Shown here one piece after another: positions 6,653 through 13,751 of a stretch of DNA of 19,312 nt. This DNA comes from Flavobacteriaceae bacterium. GTDB lineage: Bacteria > Bacteroidota > Bacteroidia > Flavobacteriales > Flavobacteriaceae. A program made the translations under genes and the position numbers. Every line of letters begins with the position of its first letter. The stretch's first letter is position 1. The stretch is taken from the NCBI GenBank assembly GCA_947472705.1, contig CANJDA010000023.1, forward strand, positions 1-19,312. The letters run 5' to 3'. Below the pieces are notes generated by a model, which saw nothing but the letters and a program-made list of their open reading frames with translations, was not told the origin of the DNA and searched no databases.

Positions 6653-7461
6653 TATTGTAGAATTAATTCTTTGATTAATTGTCGTACTTTGGGTTCAGCT
6701 TCATTAGCAGCTTTAAGAACTTCTTCATGAGTAATTGATTCTAAATGTTCTTCGCTACCAATATCCGTAATTACAGAAATTCCAAAAGTTTCTAATTCCA
6801 TGTGACGCGCTACAATTACTTCAGGAACGGTTGACATCCCTACACAATCAGCGCCAATAACTTTTACCATTTTATATTCGTGCAAAGTTTCAAAAGTTGG
6901 CCCTTGTAGGCCGAGATATACACCATCAAAAACTTCAATATTGGAAGTCCTAGCAATTTCTTTCACTTTGGCAATCATACTTAAGCTATAGGGTTCGCTC
7001 ATGTTTACGAATCGTGGTCCGAAACGAGCATCATTTTTTCCTCTTAACGGATGTTCTGGCATCATGTTGATATGATCTTTTATCAATGCAATAGAGCCTA
7101 CTTTATAATTTGGATTTACGCCACCCGAAGCATTAGAAACTATTAATTTACTTACACCAATATATTTCATCACACGCACTGGAAAAGTAACTTCTTGCAT
7201 TGAATAGCCTTCGTAATAATGAAATCTTCCTTGCATTGCAACAACTTTCTTGTCTCCAATAGTACCAAAAACCAAAGCACCTTTATGTCCTTCAACTGTA
7301 GAAACTGGAAAATTAGGGATTTCATGATAAGGCAATGTGAACTCAATAGCAATATCATCGGTGAAACTGCCTAATCCTGAGCCCAAAATAACACCGTAAT
7401 CGGGAATGAAATTGGTTTTACTTTTAATATAATTAACGGTTTCGAGTACAAGTTCCCACAT
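6649..7461 (-). CDS. punA: Purine nucleoside phosphorylase, trimeric family
   Basis: The enzyme cleaves purine nucleosides with phosphate to free base and ribose-1-phosphate in purine salvage. The 270-residue product matches the low-molecular-mass, human-like family: GSGLGSF (27-33, phosphate loop), RFHYYEG (79-85), SNASGG (109-114), GPTFET (187-192) with E191, GMSTVPEVIVARH (208-220) and ITDIG (231-235). E191, M209 and D233 align with human E201, M219 and N243 at a constant 10-residue offset. The Asn that usually reads the 6-oxo group is therefore Asp here, which could broaden specificity to adenosine. The start at 7461 (MWELVLETV) matches where relatives begin; a longer frame to 7506 adds a low-complexity leader. 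Its stop shares TTAA with the kinase gene. Confidence 0.94.
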   Translation of the reverse strand: MWELVLETVNYIKSKTNFIPDYGVILGSGLGSFTDDIAIEFTLPYHEIPNFPVSTVEGHKGALVFGTIGDKKVVAMQGRFHYYEGYSMQEVTFPVRVMKYIGVSKLIVSNASGGVNPNYKVGSIALIKDHINMMPEHPLRGKNDARFGPRFVNMSEPYSLSMIAKVKEIARTSNIEVFDGVYLGLQGPTFETLHEYKMVKVIGADCVGMSTVPEVIVARHMELETFGISVITDIGSEEHLESITHEEVLKAANEAEPKVRQLIKELILQY

Positions 7462-7503
7462 TATATAGTATTTAATTAAAAAAAAAACAATCATTTGAAT
7501 AAT

Positions 7504-7511
7504 CAAAAATA
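7504..7511 (-). promoter_or_regulatory. Putative -7 box for the phosphorylase gene
   Basis: On the minus strand this reads TATTTTTG, matching TAnnTTTG, about 42 bases upstream of the chosen ATG. It supports the shorter start at 7461, since the longer frame would begin before the expected transcription start. No good -33 TTG is seen, so confidence is low. Confidence 0.35.
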
Positions 7512-7673
7512 AACTAAAATATGAATTTTTAGAATATTTATAAAAATAAAAAAATAAACTCTAAAATTCGAAGTGTTACAGTAGATTTTTTAATAAATGC
7601 ATAAAAATATTTGATTATTTTAATTATTTTTTACTTTTAAGCCAAATTAACGTATACATTATCGAAAAAATTC

Positions 7674-7702
7674 TTGAAAATAAAATATATGCTATATTTT
7701 TG
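7674..7702 (+). promoter_or_regulatory. Putative promoter of the OmpA-family gene
   Basis: TTG at 7674-7676 and TATTTTTG at 7695-7702 are 18 bases apart, matching the Bacteroidota layout of a -33 TTG and a -7 TAnnTTTG. Transcription would start near 7709, about 50 bases before the ATG at 7758. Confidence 0.55.
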
Positions 7703-7757
7703 CTTTCAATTAAAAAATAAACCCCAATTGATATTCTTACCCTTTTACTTTACAAAG

Positions 7758-9035
7758 ATGTGTTTCATTAAATCAAAGCCCTTTTTATTTGCTTGCTTGT
7801 ATTTTGTTCTTTGCTTCACTTCTGCAAAAGCACAAGAACAGGATTTTAATAAATGGTCAATTGAAGCAAGTACTGGATTTGGTAAACCCATTTCACCTTT
7901 TGCTCCAAAATATTTTTCATCTAAAAACAATACCTATTTTGCTTTCAATAAGATCAACCATTTTGATATAGGTACTCGATATATGATTTCTCCTTACTTT
8001 GGAATTCGCATGGGAGTAACTTATGTTAATATAACTAATGCAAGCGGAAGTAACTCATTACCTTTTGAAACAGAATTGTATAAAATTGATATCCAAGGAG
8101 TAATCAATATGGGACATGTACTAAATTTTGATCAATTTACTTCTCGCCTAGGTTTACTTGCTCATTTTGGGCTACAATTCAGCAAATTAAAAATAAAAGA
8201 AAATGAAAATGCGGGTAAAATGGATTCCGATGGAGGATTTATAATAGGTATCACGCCACAATATAAAATATCAGATCGAATTGTTTTCAATGCTGATTTT
8301 TCATACACAGGAAATTTTAGGCAGCACCTAAATTGGGATGGTTCCTATGCTGCTAACAATAAAAATTTATTTGGCATCATGCACGATTTGACTATTGGAA
8401 TTACTTATTACATTGGTAAACATAAACAACATGCCGATTGGTACTGGAATAATTTAGATTTGATTAAAACTCAAAAAATGTTAGAATATGAAGCCAAAAT
8501 AAAGGACTTGCAAAAAGACACTGATAAAGATGATATTCCAGATTATTTAGATTTAGAAAAAAACACCCCTGCTGGATCAATTGTAGATTCTAAAGGAAGA
8601 GCAGTAATTAAAGAAAAAACTAGCCCTAAAAATACCGAGAGTATTGTTGCTAATAATTCAAATTTATCACAAAAAGACAAAGATTTTACAGCTATTTTTG
8701 AAAATGGTAATAATGAAGTGTACTTTGATTTCAATCAAGTAAACCCAAACAAAGATTCAAAGAAAAAAATAGTTGCGATTATAGCTTACATGAAAAAATA
8801 TCCTGAATCAAAAGCCACTTTAAATGGATATACTGATAATAGAGGTGGTGAAGAATTAAACAAACGATTAGGTTTAAGACGATCACAAAAAGTTAAGGAA
8901 ATTATTGAATTGTATGGTGTTGATCCATCAAGAATTTCATTAGTATCAAAAGGTATAGATGAATTGATGACCGAAGGAAAAAATGATTTAGAGAGTTTAG
9001 CTTTAGCTAGACGCGTTGTGATTGTTTTACAATAA
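7758..9035 (+). CDS. OmpA-family outer membrane protein
   Basis: The chosen product has 425 residues. A signal peptide (1-25, ending AKA before QEQD) is followed by an N-terminal beta-barrel-like region (about 30-222) with alternating aromatic strands, a short acidic linker DTDKDDIPDYLD (254-265) resembling thrombospondin type 3 calcium-binding repeats, and a C-terminal OmpA domain (about 315-425). The OmpA domain has NGYTDNRGG (D360) and LGLRRSQKV (R374/R375), the residues expected to bind the diaminopimelate of peptidoglycan. It probably anchors the outer membrane to the wall. ATG 7758 is chosen because the signal peptide starts there and a promoter-like pair lies at 7674-7702; a longer frame from TTG 7674 would include that promoter. 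It converges on lpxK with 15 bases between stops. Confidence 0.9.
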   Translation: MCFIKSKPFLFACLYFVLCFTSAKAQEQDFNKWSIEASTGFGKPISPFAPKYFSSKNNTYFAFNKINHFDIGTRYMISPYFGIRMGVTYVNITNASGSNSLPFETELYKIDIQGVINMGHVLNFDQFTSRLGLLAHFGLQFSKLKIKENENAGKMDSDGGFIIGITPQYKISDRIVFNADFSYTGNFRQHLNWDGSYAANNKNLFGIMHDLTIGITYYIGKHKQHADWYWNNLDLIKTQKMLEYEAKIKDLQKDTDKDDIPDYLDLEKNTPAGSIVDSKGRAVIKEKTSPKNTESIVANNSNLSQKDKDFTAIFENGNNEVYFDFNQVNPNKDSKKKIVAIIAYMKKYPESKATLNGYTDNRGGEELNKRLGLRRSQKVKEIIELYGVDPSRISLVSKGIDELMTEGKNDLESLALARRVVIVLQ

Positions 9036-9050
9036 ACAAACCGTTACATC

Positions 9051-10061
9051 TCATATCTGAGTTACCACATAGCTTAAAACCAATTGATTAAAATCGTCCT
9101 GATTGGAAATTAATTTGCTTTTAATAGGTAAATAATATAATTGTTTATTTATAATATTATCATTCAACCGAACAAAGTCTTTTTCGGTTGTAATGATGAT
9201 TTTATCATTTGACTTTATTTTCAAATCATTAACATCTTTTTCGGTAAAATCATGATGGTCAGGGAAAACTAAACATTCATCTTTTTCAGTTTTCAAATAG
9301 TCTAAAAATGGTTTCGGCTTTGCTATTCCAGCTACGAGAACTTTCGATAATGTTACTATTTTATTAACCGCTATACTCTCATTTTCGTTGTATATAAAAT
9401 CGTCATAGGCAATAAAACTAAAATAAACAGGGACTTTCAATCCTATTCTCTTTTTAATATTTTCTTGTTCTATTTCAGATAAGTCTTGTGGACATTTTGT
9501 AACTATTATGCTATTGGCTCTTTTTGCCCCACTCCTTGGCTCACGAAGTTTACCTGTAGGCAGCATAAAATCCTCAAAAAACAAATCATCATAAGCTGTC
9601 AATAAAATATAAAACCCAGCTTTTACCTTGCGGTGTTGATATGCATCATCAAGCAAAATAATTTCTGGCTTATCTTTTTGAACCAATAATTGTTCAATTC
9701 CATTTCTTCTATCCGCATCTACAGCTACTTGAATCTGTGGAAACTTTTTGAAATACTGAAAAGGTTCATCGCCAAGACTTTCGGCATTAGAATCAGTAGT
9801 TGCCAGAACAAAACCTTCCGATTTTCTTTTATAACCACGACTTAAAGTCGCCACCTTATACTTTGACGAAAGCAACCGAATCAAATACTCAATCTGAGGT
9901 GTTTTTCCGGTACCTCCAACACTGAGATTACCTACAGCAATAACTGGAATTTCGAAAGTATAAGATTTTAGTATACCTTTATCGTAAAGATAATTTCTAA
10001 TCGAAGTAATCAAGCCATAAAGGATGGCAAAAGGGAAAAGTAATTTTCGCAACAAAATCAT
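9051..10061 (-). CDS. lpxK: Tetraacyldisaccharide 4'-kinase LpxK
   Basis: LpxK phosphorylates the 4' position of the lipid A disaccharide precursor at the inner face of the cytoplasmic membrane, the sixth step of the Raetz pathway. The 336 residues begin with a hydrophobic helix (about 3-21) that anchors it to the membrane. The Walker A motif follows in VGNLSVGGTGKTP (43-55), then LSRGYKRK (72-79), LGDEPF (95-100), the acidic motif LLDDAYQHR (135-143), LPTGKLREP (166-174) and PDHHDF (266-271), all typical. Length and start match relatives. A TAnnTTTG-like box lies only 4 bases upstream of the ATG, so the message may be almost leaderless or another promoter is used. The gene is divergent from a small exported protein. 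Confidence 0.96.
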   Translation of the reverse strand: MILLRKLLFPFAILYGLITSIRNYLYDKGILKSYTFEIPVIAVGNLSVGGTGKTPQIEYLIRLLSSKYKVATLSRGYKRKSEGFVLATTDSNAESLGDEPFQYFKKFPQIQVAVDADRRNGIEQLLVQKDKPEIILLDDAYQHRKVKAGFYILLTAYDDLFFEDFMLPTGKLREPRSGAKRANSIIVTKCPQDLSEIEQENIKKRIGLKVPVYFSFIAYDDFIYNENESIAVNKIVTLSKVLVAGIAKPKPFLDYLKTEKDECLVFPDHHDFTEKDVNDLKIKSNDKIIITTEKDFVRLNDNIINKQLYYLPIKSKLISNQDDFNQLVLSYVVTQI

Positions 10062-10065
10062 AGCA

Positions 10066-10073
10066 CAAAAGTA
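10066..10073 (-). promoter_or_regulatory. Possible -7 box for lpxK
   Basis: The minus strand reads TACTTTTG, a match to TAnnTTTG, ending 4 bases before the lpxK ATG. The transcription start would fall at about the start codon. No -33 element is evident. Confidence 0.3.
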
Positions 10074-10082
10074 ACGATTTTT

Positions 10083-10090
10083 TATCTTTG
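10083..10090 (+). promoter_or_regulatory. Possible -7 box for exported protein gene
   Basis: TATCTTTG matches TAnnTTTG and lies 30 bases before the ATG at 10121. It sits 9 bases from the oppositely oriented box for lpxK, so the two promoters would overlap. No clear TTG -33 element is present. Confidence 0.4.
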
Positions 10091-10120
10091 AATGAAAATT
10101 ATTCGATTTACACTTTACAA

Positions 10121-10690
10121 ATGAAAAGTACTTTAATAAAAATTCTTTTTGTTTTACTCTTCACCTCTCCGTTTGCTTTTTCTCAGGAAAAAGACAATGT
10201 AGACATTCTTAAAATTATTTTTAATAAATATTACAAAAACGAAAAAATCATTGCCAAAGAGAGGTTACAACTGCTTAGTTTTTATTGCAAAAAAGCACCC
10301 AATAATGAGGAAGTTTTAGAGGTAATCTCTAAAAGTGATTTACTCAAAAAAAATGCAGATGAAATCAAAAAACAAATTGATATCACTATAGATGAAAATT
10401 GGTCAAAAGAATACAACACCCTATTTGATAAACAAAACCAGTATTTAAAAAAGAAAGTCAATGCCTGTTTGTCTTTCGAAGAATACAAAGTCGTTTCGGA
10501 TAGATTTGGTGAAAATAACCAAAGACTCATGATATTAAGCAAACCTATATACTTTTCTAAAACAAATTTTGCTTTGGTAAAAGTGGCATTTTACAGAAAC
10601 ATTGAACACAATAATGGTAGTTATTTGTTATTTGAAAAAGTAAATGGCATTTGGACTATTATAGATTATTTAAACGAATGGGCAACCTAA
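10121..10690 (+). CDS. Small exported protein of unknown function
   Basis: The 189-residue product starts with a clear signal peptide (MKSTLIKILFVLLFTSPFAFS, about 1-21, cut before QEKD). The mature part is lysine-rich and mostly helical up to about residue 135, then ends in likely beta strands (FALVKVAFYRN, GSYLLFEKVNGIWTIIDYL). The C-terminal pattern of charged strand, turn, and W-x-I-I-D resembles NTF2-like or similar small beta folds, but I cannot name a family. It is probably periplasmic. The start at 10121 is preferred over a TTG at 10088 because the signal peptide begins there and the TTG lies inside a promoter-like box. The next gene, Nif3, follows after 50 bases. Confidence 0.8.
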   Translation: MKSTLIKILFVLLFTSPFAFSQEKDNVDILKIIFNKYYKNEKIIAKERLQLLSFYCKKAPNNEEVLEVISKSDLLKKNADEIKKQIDITIDENWSKEYNTLFDKQNQYLKKKVNACLSFEEYKVVSDRFGENNQRLMILSKPIYFSKTNFALVKVAFYRNIEHNNGSYLLFEKVNGIWTIIDYLNEWAT

Positions 10691-10740
10691 AAATAGGAAA
10701 TCGAAGATTCACGAATTCCATAAAAAAACAATATTAAAGC

Positions 10741-11838
10741 ATGAGTAAACTAAAAGAAATTCTTTTCACTCTAGAAGAAATGGCACCTTTGGCTTATGCT
10801 GAAGATTTTGATAACGTTGGCTTACTCGTTGGAGATTCCAATACTGAAGTTACTGGAATATTGGTTTGTCATGATGCTTTAGAAAGTGTGATTGATGAAG
10901 CCATTGCCAAAAAATGCAACTTGGTAGTTTGCTTCCATCCCATTATCTTTTCAGGATTGAAGAAAATTACAGGCAAAAATTATGTGGAACGCACTGTACT
11001 GAAAGCCATCAAAAATGACATTGCCATTTATGCCGTGCATACGGCTTTAGACAATCACAAACAGGGTGTGAATAAAATTTTCAGCGATGCTTTAGGATTA
11101 ATCAACACTAAGATTTTAGTGCCTAAACTAAACTTCATTCAAAAATTGGTTACGTATACCATTTCTGAAAATGTAGAGGAATTACGCAATGCCTTGTTTG
11201 AAGCTGGTGCTGGAAAAATTGGAAACTACGAAGATTGCAGTTTTAACTCCAAAGGTGTCGGAACATACATGGGTAATGAAGACAGTAATCCAGAAATCGG
11301 AGAGCGTTTTGAATTTGTAGAAAATGAGGAAATTAAAATAGAAGTGACATTTGAAAAACACTTGCAATCCAAAGTTCTAAAAGCCTTATTCAAAAATCAT
11401 GTTTACGAAGAAGTAGCCTACGAAATTTACGATTTGCAAAACGCACATCAAAATATCGGTCTTGGAATGATTGGAGAGTTGGAAAAGCCTATGGCTGAAA
11501 AAGACTTTCTTTCATTTGTTAAAGACAAAATGCAATGCGGTGGCATTCGTCACAGTGCATTTCTTGGAAAACCTATTCAGAAAGTAGCAGTTCTAGGTGG
11601 CTCAGGTAGCTTTGCCATTAAAAATGCCAAACAAGCTGGTGCCGATATTTTTTTAACTGCCGATTTGAAGTACCATAACTTTTACGAAGCTGAAAACCAG
11701 TTGGTTTTAGCCGATATTGGACACTTTGAAAGTGAAAGATTTACAAAAAATTATATTGTTGATTTTCTTAAGAAAAAAATCCTTAATTTTGCCATCATTT
11801 TTTCGGAAGAAAATACAAATCCAGTTAAGTACTTATAA
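10741..11838 (+). CDS. Nif3-like dinuclear metal-binding protein
   Basis: This is a 365-residue member of the NIF3/YbgI/YqfO family, which forms toroidal hexamers with a two-metal site in each subunit; its cellular reaction is still uncertain. The N-terminal half has VCHDAL (42-47), CFHPIIFSG (64-72) and AVHTALDNH (98-106); the C-terminal half has GGSGSFA and DIGHFESE, giving probable metal ligands H66, H100, D104, H328 and E332. The extra middle segment (about 130-230) fits the PII-like insert of the longer YqfO-type proteins. The usual HHP motif is FHP here, so one of the two adjacent histidines is Phe. The next gene begins 3 bases after its stop, a tight operon. Confidence 0.93.
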   Translation: MSKLKEILFTLEEMAPLAYAEDFDNVGLLVGDSNTEVTGILVCHDALESVIDEAIAKKCNLVVCFHPIIFSGLKKITGKNYVERTVLKAIKNDIAIYAVHTALDNHKQGVNKIFSDALGLINTKILVPKLNFIQKLVTYTISENVEELRNALFEAGAGKIGNYEDCSFNSKGVGTYMGNEDSNPEIGERFEFVENEEIKIEVTFEKHLQSKVLKALFKNHVYEEVAYEIYDLQNAHQNIGLGMIGELEKPMAEKDFLSFVKDKMQCGGIRHSAFLGKPIQKVAVLGGSGSFAIKNAKQAGADIFLTADLKYHNFYEAENQLVLADIGHFESERFTKNYIVDFLKKKILNFAIIFSEENTNPVKYL

Positions 11839-11841
11839 AAT

Positions 11842-12621
11842 ATGGCGACTACAAAAGAACTAAGTGTTGAAGACAAATTAAGAGCTATCTACGACTTACA
11901 AATCATAGATACAAGAATTGATGAAATCAGAAACGTAAGAGGAGAATTACCTCTAGAAGTGGAAGATTTAGAAGATGAAGTTACCGGCTTGAGCACTCGT
12001 TTAGATAAATTAAAAAGTGATTTAGTTTCTATAGAAGAACAAATTAAAACCAAAAAAAGTGCTATCGAAGAGCACCAAGCTGCAATAAAAAAATATACGA
12101 CTCAACAAAAAGAAGTTCGTAACAATAGAGAATTCAATTCTTTAACCAAAGAAGTAGAATTCCAAGAATTAGAAATTCAATTGGCAGAAAAACAAATCAA
12201 AGAATTGAAAGCTTCTATAGAACACAAAAAAGAAGTTATCGCAAGTTCTAAAGAGCGTTTGGATCAAAAATTATCACACTTAAAACACAAAAAAGCAGAA
12301 TTGAATGACATCATGGCTGAAACCCAAAAAGAAGAAAACTTCTTAATGGAAAAATCAGCAGAATATGAAGGTCAAATAGAAGAAAGATTATTGGCTGCTT
12401 ATAAAAGAATCCGTTCAAGTGTTCGTAATGGATTAGCAGTAGTTTCTATTGAACGTGGAGCATCTGCAGGTTCGTTCTTTACGATTCCACCACAAACACA
12501 AGTAGAAATTGCAGCTCGCAAAAAAATCATCACTGATGAGCATTCTGGAAGAATTTTAGTGGATGCCTCATTAGCAGAAGAAGAAAGAGAGAAAATGCAA
12601 AAATTATTTGCACATCTATAA
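11842..12621 (+). CDS. Coiled-coil protein, cysteine-free zinc-ribbon relative
   Basis: The 259-residue protein has a long charged coiled coil (about 10-185) and a C-terminal domain homologous to the C4 zinc ribbon of the DUF164/CT398 family. That family normally has two CxxC knuckles. Here the equivalent pairs are S208/S211 in RGASAGSFFTIPPQ and D232/S235 in ITDEHSGRILVD, with the exact spacing kept; the whole protein has no cysteine. It probably keeps the fold but cannot bind zinc through thiols. Function is unknown; family members have been proposed to bind nucleic acid or partner proteins. The gene follows Nif3 after 3 bases, a pairing seen widely in bacteria, and ends just before a strong hairpin terminator. 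Confidence 0.9.
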   Translation: MATTKELSVEDKLRAIYDLQIIDTRIDEIRNVRGELPLEVEDLEDEVTGLSTRLDKLKSDLVSIEEQIKTKKSAIEEHQAAIKKYTTQQKEVRNNREFNSLTKEVEFQELEIQLAEKQIKELKASIEHKKEVIASSKERLDQKLSHLKHKKAELNDIMAETQKEENFLMEKSAEYEGQIEERLLAAYKRIRSSVRNGLAVVSIERGASAGSFFTIPPQTQVEIAARKKIITDEHSGRILVDASLAEEEREKMQKLFAHL

Positions 12622-12627
12622 CATACT

Positions 12628-12654
12628 AATCCCGATTTATTCGGGATTTTTTTT
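12628..12654 (+). terminator. Intrinsic terminator after Nif3 operon
   Basis: AATCCCGA and TCGGGATT form a perfect 8-bp stem with a 5-base loop. The T run, counting the last two stem bases, is 8 long (12647-12654). The next gene's ATG starts at 12655, immediately after the T run. Confidence 0.85.
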
Positions 12655-13500
12655 ATGAAGAAAATACAGTTCTTTATCCTTGCTAAGTCGATTGGCTTTT
12701 ATCTTAATTGCCTTAGTTATTTCAATGTAGAAAAGGCAAAAAACAAAGCCTATCAGCTTTTCAGTCAACCCAAAAAAGGAAAGCTTAAAAAAGATTTTTT
12801 GCCAAAAACACTACTTAGTGCTACTCATGAAACTTTTGAATTTCAAAAAGAAGAAATACAAACCTATATTTGGAAAGGAAATAAAGATATTATTCTGTTA
12901 ATTCACGGCTGGGAAAGCAATTCTAGTCGATGGAAAAAACTGCTTCAACACTTAAAAAAATTGCCTCATACCATCATTGCCATCGATGCACCTGCCCACG
13001 GTTTGAGTGACGGGAAAGAATTCAACACACCAAAATACGCCGAATTCATTAATGTTGTAACTCAAAAATACCAGCCCAAAATCGCGATTGGACATTCCGT
13101 TGGTGGTATTACATTGGCCTATTATCTACACAAATATAAAAATCCCCACATTGAGAAAGTTATCCTCTTGGGAACGCCTTCCAGTTTTAAAATCATAAAC
13201 GATAATTTTATCAATATTTTAAGCTTAAACAAAAGGATAAAACATCGATTAGAAGCCTTTTATCAAGACAAATTTAATATCATTATTGACGATTTTTCCG
13301 GACATAAATTTGCCGAAAACTTTACTCAAAAAGCACTTATTGCCCATGACTCTGAAGACACCGTTGTATTGGTTAATGAAGGTCATAAATATGCTAAAGC
13401 CTGGAAAGACGCCATCTATATTGAAACCACAGGCTTAGGACATAGCTTGCATGATGAAAATTTATATCTAAAAATCACATCATTTATTGAAGAAGCGTAA
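12655..13500 (+). CDS. Alpha/beta hydrolase
   Basis: This 281-residue alpha/beta-hydrolase-fold protein has the oxyanion-hole motif LIHGWESNS (82-90), AIDAPAHGLSDG (109-120), the nucleophile elbow GHSVGG (146-151) with S148, a candidate acid at D232 or D235 in HDSEDTVV, and catalytic H263 in GLGHSLHD. The layout fits a serine esterase or lipase; the substrate is unknown. The N-terminal 50 residues are basic with a hydrophobic stretch (about 5-23), which could associate with the membrane. Its ATG abuts a terminator T run, so it has no room for its own leader unless transcription reads through or starts at the ATG. Its stop is followed by a GC-rich repeat-like element. Confidence 0.88.
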   Translation: MKKIQFFILAKSIGFYLNCLSYFNVEKAKNKAYQLFSQPKKGKLKKDFLPKTLLSATHETFEFQKEEIQTYIWKGNKDIILLIHGWESNSSRWKKLLQHLKKLPHTIIAIDAPAHGLSDGKEFNTPKYAEFINVVTQKYQPKIAIGHSVGGITLAYYLHKYKNPHIEKVILLGTPSSFKIINDNFINILSLNKRIKHRLEAFYQDKFNIIIDDFSGHKFAENFTQKALIAHDSEDTVVLVNEGHKYAKAWKDAIYIETTGLGHSLHDENLYLKITSFIEEA

Positions 13501-13514
13501 AGACTGGTGAATTC

Positions 13515-13584
13515 TTGCCATCCATTTTCCCGCTGTCCGCGCTACACGGTAGCCACTCCCATCGGGGCTAATTAGCCATGGCAA
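13515..13584. repeat. GC-rich intergenic repeat-like element
   Basis: A block of about 70 bases is bounded by an inverted pair, TTGCCAT (13515-13521) and ATGGCAA (13578-13584). It contains a visibly GC-rich core (13529-13568) and a perfect 12-bp palindrome GGCTAATTAGCC (13566-13577). The composition contrasts strongly with the AT-rich flanks. It resembles short intergenic repeats I recall from flavobacterial genomes, but only one copy is in this window, so repetition is inferred. Confidence 0.5.
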
Positions 13585-13751
13585 TTTACTTCAGTTATCT
13601 TAAAAAGCTGAAAATCAATACCAAATATCAACATTAATTTTAAATCTCCAATCTTTTTGCTTTTTCAGCAAAAAAAAGTAATAATAGAAAACAAATATTT
13701 CCTATTTTTAACAAAATCATTAGCATTTAGTATTATTAACCATCCCTAACT

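Noticed and set aside
7462..7506. Longer phosphorylase start
   Set aside because: The added residues are low-complexity hydrophobic sequence unlike relatives, for a cytosolic enzyme.
7674..7757. Longer OmpA-family start at TTG 7674
   Set aside because: It includes a likely promoter and would bury the signal peptide inside the protein.
13654..13674. Hairpin TTTTTGCT / AGCAAAAA before cphA as a terminator
   Set aside because: The stem is mostly A-T pairs, no T run follows on the plus strand, and it is far from the upstream gene end.
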